Positions 5,629 to 9,159 of a stretch of 9,159 nucleotides of DNA are shown here, piece by piece (position 1 is the stretch's first letter; every line of letters begins with the position of its first letter). The DNA lies in the NCBI GenBank assembly GCA_031288935.1, contig JAITQL010000247.1, positions 1 through 9,159 on the forward strand. The letters are read 5' to 3'. The position numbers were made by a program, and so were the translations under genes. Source of the DNA: Tannerella sp. (GTDB lineage: Bacteria; Bacteroidota; Bacteroidia; Bacteroidales; Tannerellaceae). Under the pieces are notes generated by a model. The model worked only from the letters and a program-made list of their open reading frames with translations. It did not search any database and was not told the DNA's origin.

Positions 5629-7752
5629 TCAGGGCGCTGCGGAATAAGTCACTTCATACGTCCGGTTCGCATCCATCGCCATTTCATACCGTCCGGGCGC
5701 GGCGCTGCGGATCTCGCCCTGCTTGCAGACCGGCTTGCGGACGCTGCGGAAACGCAGCAGGCCTTTCCCGGCAACCGTTTCCACCGTAATTTTCTTTTCC
5801 GTCACGCGGAGCCGGATGTTTCCTGCCGGCGTCGGCACTGCGCCCTGCATCCACTTCAGCCCGCCCAGTTCGGGTTCTACCGTGTACGTCCCGTATCCCG
5901 GCGCCGTGGGCGTCACGCCAAGGTAATACTTGCCGAACAGGTAGACGGGGCTGGCGCCCCAGGCGTGGCAAAGGCTTTTTCCGAAAGGACGGCCATACAT
6001 GGCGTAATGCTGCGCTCCCGATTCGTCGGGATTGTAGGCTTCCCAGAACGACGTCGCCCCCAGCCGGATCATGCCGCCCCAGTAGTCCCTGATCTCGCCC
6101 AGGACGTGCTTCTGCTGTCCGATGCGGCACAAGGCCTCCAGTTCGTAGAAACGCATGTAGGGCGTGGTGATCTTCTGTATCCGGTCGTTCAGCAGCACGT
6201 GCTGCTTGACGTCTTCCCGCTGCCGGCTGTCCAGGTAGTCGAACGTCAGCGCAAACATGTTGGCATATTTGGTCACGGTCTTGTCGAGCTGCCCGTTCCT
6301 GCGGCTGTGCACCAGCGCCTTTTGCTCTTCGTCCCAGAAGACGGAGAGGCACTTCTCCTTCAGTTCGGCGGCCAGCTGCCGGTATTTTGCCTCGTTGCCG
6401 GCATCGTCCATCAGGCCGGCGCACAAGGCCATCGTCTCCAGGCTTCGGCAAAACAGCAGCTGTTCGATACTCACTTCCCCCGTTTTTTCTATCGGCGCCC
6501 AGTCGATAAAGACCCAGTCGCCCGGCAATCCTTCCACCATGCCGTCCGCGTTCCTCCGTCCCAGGCAGAAATCCATCAGGCTAAGCATCCCGGGATAGAT
6601 CTGGCGCACAAACTCCCTGTCGCCCGTGTAGAGATAATAGTCATACACCCCCATGAACCAGTAGAACGAATAGTCCAGGATGGTATTGACATGCGTGGCG
6701 ACGGGATCGCTGCCCCGCAGCGCCCACACGGTGCGCTTCACGAGCGGGCTGTCGAAAAAGAGATAGTAGTTCATCAGGTAGCTCTGGTATGCGTCGCCGC
6801 TCCAGATCCAGCGGTCGCGCTTGATGCCGTCCAGAAAGAACTCGCGCGACGAGAGATGCAGCGTATAGGCGGCCACGTCCCATATCCGGTTGACCTCGTC
6901 GTCGGAACAGCGGAACGCCCCCCTGTATTCCAGAGGCAGGTATTCGTAGAGCATGGACACGCTGTCGAACTGCGCCGTGCCCTCGCACGTGAGGCGGATG
7001 TAGCGGAAGGCTCTCGACCGGTCGGAGGTAAAGTCGCCTGCAACGGGCCGGGACACCTCGAACACGTCCCACGTTTCCGCCTCTTCGCCGGCGTTGGCTT
7101 CTTCCTCCGATTCCCCGTAGCGGGCAGTGACGCGGCCGTTCCCCTTCAGCCCGTGGAGCCGGAGGTATCCGAACGTCTCCTTCCCGAAATCGACCGCTAC
7201 GGACTGTGCCGGGGCATCGACACGTACCGGATACTGCGGCTCGGTAGCCAGCGCGTAGGCGGACGGAGGATTTTCCGGACGGTCGAACGTCCAGGCATCG
7301 GCCGCTACGTCATCATGATCCTGTCGGGACGCCACCCACGTCTTGTCGGAAGCGACCTTCCTGCCGCTGACCCGGACGGCCGGAGGCGAATCCGTGTTGT
7401 ATACCAGGAAGCGCAGCGTGTGTGTCCCCTTCGGCAGGAAGAGTTGATTGTCGAGCACGTGCACGAATTTGTTGTCCACGCGCAGCGAGAACCGTCCCTC
7501 GACGCGGATGTCCAGCATATCGTCCGTCTCCGTTTCCACCGTTTTGGAGAAGGCCACCAGCGGCGTATGCCTGTCCATCCGCCAGAAGGGCGGATAAAAG
7601 ACGCCTCTTTCCGTACGTTCCACCTGAATCTTGCTGCTCAGCCAGCGTTCAAAATCGCCCGGATACCAGATCCACGACGCTTTGGGGCTTTCAGCCCTGA
7701 CAATGCCACACAGCGCCGTCAGGATAAAAAGAAAAGTAAAAAGTCTGTTCAT
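5629..7752 (-). CDS. Secreted GH78-like glycoside hydrolase (alpha-L-rhamnosidase-like)
   Basis: The protein is 707 residues from the chosen start. MNRLFTFLFILTALCGIVRA is a type I signal peptide with likely cleavage after Ala-20, so the enzyme is periplasmic or exported. Residues ~25-290 are beta-rich and carbohydrate-binding-like. An (alpha/alpha)6-barrel domain follows at ~290-605, with DGIKRDRWIWSGDAYQ (308-323) and GATSFWEAYNP (565-575). A C-terminal beta-sandwich (~612-707) resembles the GH78 C domain (GYGTYTVEPELGGLKW). By analogy with characterised GH78 enzymes, Asp-308, Asp-313, Asp-320 and Glu-571 are candidate active-site residues; the position where those enzymes carry an acidic general acid is Asp-313 followed by Arg, so specificity is uncertain. 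The ATG nine codons upstream (7779) overlaps the promoter -7 element, so 7752 is preferred. The gene heads the unit with miaA and kdsA. Its substrate cannot be read from sequence. Confidence 0.85.
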   Translation of the reverse strand: MNRLFTFLFILTALCGIVRAESPKASWIWYPGDFERWLSSKIQVERTERGVFYPPFWRMDRHTPLVAFSKTVETETDDMLDIRVEGRFSLRVDNKFVHVLDNQLFLPKGTHTLRFLVYNTDSPPAVRVSGRKVASDKTWVASRQDHDDVAADAWTFDRPENPPSAYALATEPQYPVRVDAPAQSVAVDFGKETFGYLRLHGLKGNGRVTARYGESEEEANAGEEAETWDVFEVSRPVAGDFTSDRSRAFRYIRLTCEGTAQFDSVSMLYEYLPLEYRGAFRCSDDEVNRIWDVAAYTLHLSSREFFLDGIKRDRWIWSGDAYQSYLMNYYLFFDSPLVKRTVWALRGSDPVATHVNTILDYSFYWFMGVYDYYLYTGDREFVRQIYPGMLSLMDFCLGRRNADGMVEGLPGDWVFIDWAPIEKTGEVSIEQLLFCRSLETMALCAGLMDDAGNEAKYRQLAAELKEKCLSVFWDEEQKALVHSRRNGQLDKTVTKYANMFALTFDYLDSRQREDVKQHVLLNDRIQKITTPYMRFYELEALCRIGQQKHVLGEIRDYWGGMIRLGATSFWEAYNPDESGAQHYAMYGRPFGKSLCHAWGASPVYLFGKYYLGVTPTAPGYGTYTVEPELGGLKWMQGAVPTPAGNIRLRVTEKKITVETVAGKGLLRFRSVRKPVCKQGEIRSAAPGRYEMAMDANRTYEVTYSAAP

Positions 7753-7776
7753 AACCGATTTGTATTTTTCGCCGCA

Positions 7777-7807
7777 CAAAGTAAATCATTATTTCCGAAT
7801 TTTCAAA
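7777..7807 (-). promoter_or_regulatory. Promoter of the hydrolase-miaA-kdsA unit
   Basis: On the minus strand, TTACTTTG (7777-7784) matches TAnnTTTG at all but one fixed position. A TTTG (7804-7807) lies 19 bp upstream as the -33 element. Initiation near 7770 leaves about 18 nt before the hydrolase start codon at 7752. This placement argues against the in-frame ATG at 7779. It is the only promoter-like signal I found for the three-gene unit, though I did not exclude promoters inside the genes. Confidence 0.6.
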
Positions 7808-7965
7808 TGCTTGACCGCTTGAAGGCTGCATTTCAACCCGTCGCCGATACAGGGCGCCGGAGAAAGGGGCAGGGATTCAAAAATGCAGGGATTCAGGAAG
7901 TGGAAAGATTCAATTTCCGGGGTACGGGATGCAGGGACGGCGGAATCTTTGAATTTTTGATTTGT
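7808..7965. repeat. Divergent intergenic spacer with short direct and inverted repeats
   Basis: No gene is supported in this spacer between the two divergent promoters. CAGGGATTCA occurs twice, 16 bp apart (7870-7879, 7886-7895). CAGGGA and GATTCA recur separately further on. AAAGATTC (7904-7911) and GAATCTTT (7943-7950) form an 8-bp inverted repeat. The ATTCAA core recalls the heptamers of the element at 3409-3871. Operator sites or decayed repeats are both possible. Confidence 0.4.
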
Positions 7966-7997
7966 TTTGGTTTTTCTAAAAGAACGTATTATCTTTG
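7966..7997 (+). promoter_or_regulatory. Promoter of the ilvD leader transcript
   Basis: TATCTTTG (7990-7997) is an exact TAnnTTTG -7 element. TTTG (7966-7969) is the -33 element with a 20-bp spacer. This is the best promoter match in the window. Initiation near 8004 puts the leader-peptide start about 23 nt into the RNA and gives a leader RNA of roughly 180 nt to the terminator. Confidence 0.75.
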
Positions 7998-8026
7998 CGA
8001 AGAAATTTTTAAGGGAACAGAGATAA

Positions 8027-8110
8027 ATGAGTTTTATGATTAAATTAGATGACCGGCCGTTTTTTCGTTTGCATCCGATTCATGTGGTGGCGGGCTTATC
8101 CGGGGCATGA
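8027..8110 (+). CDS. ilvD leader peptide (branched-chain amino acid attenuator)
   Basis: A 27-codon frame runs from ATG 8027 to TGA 8108-8110, starting MSFMIKLDDRPFF and continuing RLHPIHVVAGLSGA. The second half carries Leu-15, Ile-18, Val-20, Val-21 and Leu-24 within ten codons, the amino acids whose synthesis ilvD serves. An AAGGGA at 8011-8016 lies 10 nt before the start, a Shine-Dalgarno-like site. A second ATG at codon 4 is an alternative start. The stop codon lies inside the antiterminator 5' arm, as expected for ribosome-mediated attenuation. Two of the three Leu codons are TTA (8045-8047, 8096-8098), which is avoided in the neighbouring genes. The role is inferred from position, content and RNA structure; the peptide itself probably has no function. 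Confidence 0.75.
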   Translation: MSFMIKLDDRPFFRLHPIHVVAGLSGA

Positions 8111-8165
8111 GAGGGGCGGTGTATCTGTAATCGTTTGAAAAAAATAGAGTTTGAAGCCTCTCTCA
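8108..8165 (+). promoter_or_regulatory. Antiterminator of the ilvD attenuator
   Basis: TGAGAGGGGC (8108-8117) can pair with GCCTCTCTCA (8156-8165) over 10 consecutive base pairs, one of them G-U. The 3' arm is the same segment that forms the 5' arm of the terminator at 8154-8185, so the two hairpins exclude each other. A ribosome finishing the leader peptide would cover the 5' arm, which begins with the stop codon, and allow termination. A ribosome stalled at Val-20/Val-21 (8084-8089) would leave it free. Confidence 0.72.
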
Positions 8166-8185
8166 CCTGCTGGGAGGGGCTTTTT
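8154..8185 (+). terminator. Rho-independent terminator (attenuator) before ilvD
   Basis: AAGCCTCTCTC (8154-8164) and GGGAGGGGCTT (8172-8182) form an 11-bp stem with two G-U pairs around a 7-nt loop. The T-run at 8181-8185 completes an intrinsic terminator. It ends 23 nt before the ilvD start and lies downstream of the leader peptide, so it must be read through for ilvD to be expressed. Confidence 0.8.
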
Positions 8186-8208
8186 GTACATACTGAAAAC
8201 CAATGATT

Positions 8209-9159
8209 ATGCAACCTGTATTACGCAGTTCGACGAGTACGCAGGGGCGCCGCATGGCCGGCGCCCGGGCGCTTTGGATGGCAAACGGCATGAAGAAGGA
8301 ACATTTCGGCAAGCCGGTGATCGCCATCGTTAATTCCTTTACGCAGTTTGTGCCCGGTCACGTGCACCTGCACGAAGCCGGCCAGCTGGTGAAGGCCGAG
8401 ATAGAGCGACTGGGTTGCTTTGCAGCCGAGTTCAACACGATTGCCATTGACGACGGAATCGCGATGGGGCACGACGGGATGCTGTATTCCCTGCCTTCGC
8501 GAGACCTGATTGCCGACAGCGTCGAATACATGGTGAACGCGCACAGGGCCGACGCCATGATTTGCATCAGCAACTGCGACAAGATTACGCCCGGTATGCT
8601 GATGGCGGCCATGCGGCTGAACATCCCGGCCGTATGCGTGTCCGGAGGCCCGATGGAAGCCGGACGGTGGGGCGAACGGAAACTGGATTTGATTGATGCG
8701 ATGGTGATGGCGGCCGACGGGTCGGTGCCGGACGAACAGATCGGGGAGATTGAGAACGCTGCCTGTCCGACGTGCGGATGCTGTTCGGGCATGTTTACCG
8801 CCAATTCGATGAACTGCCTGAACGAGGCCCTCGGAATGGCATTGCCCGGTAACGGCACGATTGTGGCTACGCACGAAAACCGCCTGCAACTGTTTCGGGA
8901 TGCCGCCGCGCTGGTTGTGAAGAACGCCTGCAAATACTACGGCGAAGGCGACGAGTCGGTTTTGCCGCTTCATATTGCCACCCGCGCCGCTTTTCTGAAC
9001 GCCATGAGGCTTGATATTGCAATGGGCGGCTCCACCAACACGGTGCTGCATCTGCTGGCCATCGCGCACGAAGCCGGCGCAGCGTTTACGATGGACGACA
9101 TTGACGCGCTTTCGCGCCGGACGCCCTGCCTCTGCAAGGTGGCGCCCAACACGCCACTG
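8209..9159 (+). CDS. ilvD: Dihydroxy-acid dehydratase, truncated by the window edge
   Basis: IlvD dehydrates 2,3-dihydroxy-isovalerate and 2,3-dihydroxy-3-methylvalerate to the keto acids that yield Val/Leu and Ile. The frame is open with no stop to the right edge: 317 codons, about half of the usual ~600. Motifs visible are [11 protein letters not shown] (13-23), [12 protein letters not shown] (42-53), [18 protein letters not shown] (81-98), [10 protein letters not shown] (121-130) and [20 protein letters not shown] (185-204). Cys-123 and a Cys in the CPTCGCC cluster are expected Fe-S ligands. Asp-82 and Asp-124 should bind Mg, and Lys-125 should be the carbamylated Lys. [10 protein letters not shown] lacks the extra Cys of [2Fe-2S] DHADs, so the oxygen-sensitive [4Fe-4S] E. 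coli type is likely. ATG 8209 aligns with homologues; ATG 8203 would add Met-Ile. Expression is probably controlled by the upstream attenuator. Confidence 0.96.
   Translation, partial: MQPVLRSSTSTQGRRMAGARALWMANGMKKEHFGKPVIAIVNSFTQFVPGHVHLHEAGQLVKAEIERLGCFAAEFNTIAIDDGIAMGHDGMLYSLPSRDLIADSVEYMVNAHRADAMICISNCDKITPGMLMAAMRLNIPAVCVSGGPMEAGRWGERKLDLIDAMVMAADGSVPDEQIGEIENAACPTCGCCSGMFTANSMNCLNEALGMALPGNGTIVATHENRLQLFRDAAALVVKNACKYYGEGDESVLPLHIATRAAFLNAMRLDIAMGGSTNTVLHLLAIAHEAGAAFTMDDIDALSRRTPCLCKVAPNTPL

Noticed and set aside
7753..7779. Upstream ATG start for the hydrolase (adds nine residues)
   Set aside because: It overlaps the promoter -7 element and would put charged residues before an otherwise standard signal peptide.
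3811..8043. A 1410-codon plus-strand open frame
   Set aside because: It is the exact antisense of the hydrolase, miaA and kdsA, which share one frame and lack TTA, CTA and TCA codons. The translation is low-complexity and has no recognisable domain.
8221..9069. A 282-codon minus-strand open frame
   Set aside because: It is the exact antisense of ilvD, which is unmistakable from its motifs.

Overview
The window looks like a GC-rich chromosomal segment of a Bacteroidales bacterium (phylum Bacteroidota). The evidence is threefold. Prs, IlvD, MiaA and KdsA resemble Bacteroides/Parabacteroides proteins as I remember them. Every promoter I can find has the Bacteroidota form, TTG or TTTG about 19-22 bp upstream of TAnnTTTG. 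The lipoprotein has acidic residues just after the lipidated Cys. No database was searched.

Layout, left to right. (1) Positions 1-153 have no convincing gene. (2) A minus-strand gene (154-2235) encodes a probably surface-exposed CotH-kinase-like lipoprotein with its own promoter. (3) Minus-strand prs (2418-3359, PRPP synthetase) follows, with a promoter at 3384-3414. (4) A compound repeat element (3409-3871) fills the space between prs and kdsA. It has five 7-bp units at the left end, a ~99-bp imperfect palindrome built of 21-bp units, about ten 21-bp tandem units with palindromic junctions, and five inverted 7-bp units at the right end. It abuts the kdsA stop codon and supplies the -33 element of the prs promoter. 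(5) A minus-strand transcription unit runs from a GH78-like glycoside hydrolase (5629-7752) through miaA (4702-5625) to kdsA (3871-4671), with gaps of 3 and 30 bp. (6) A divergent intergenic region (7753-8208) holds the hydrolase promoter and, on the plus strand, a full amino-acid attenuator: promoter, 27-codon leader peptide, antiterminator and terminator. (7) ilvD (8209 to the right edge, truncated) is preceded by that attenuator.

How the parts work together. prs, miaA, kdsA and ilvD are core metabolism genes: PRPP supply, tRNA A37 prenylation, Kdo for lipid A/LPS, and Ile/Val synthesis. The most informative non-coding signal is the ilvD leader. Its peptide carries Leu, Ile, Val-Val and Leu codons; its stop codon lies inside the 5' arm of an antiterminator; and that arm competes with the terminator for the same strand. 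Two of the leader's three Leu codons are TTA, a codon absent from the 1280 codons of the hydrolase-miaA-kdsA unit. The most unusual structure is the compound repeat element, whose parts all keep a 7- or 21-bp period.
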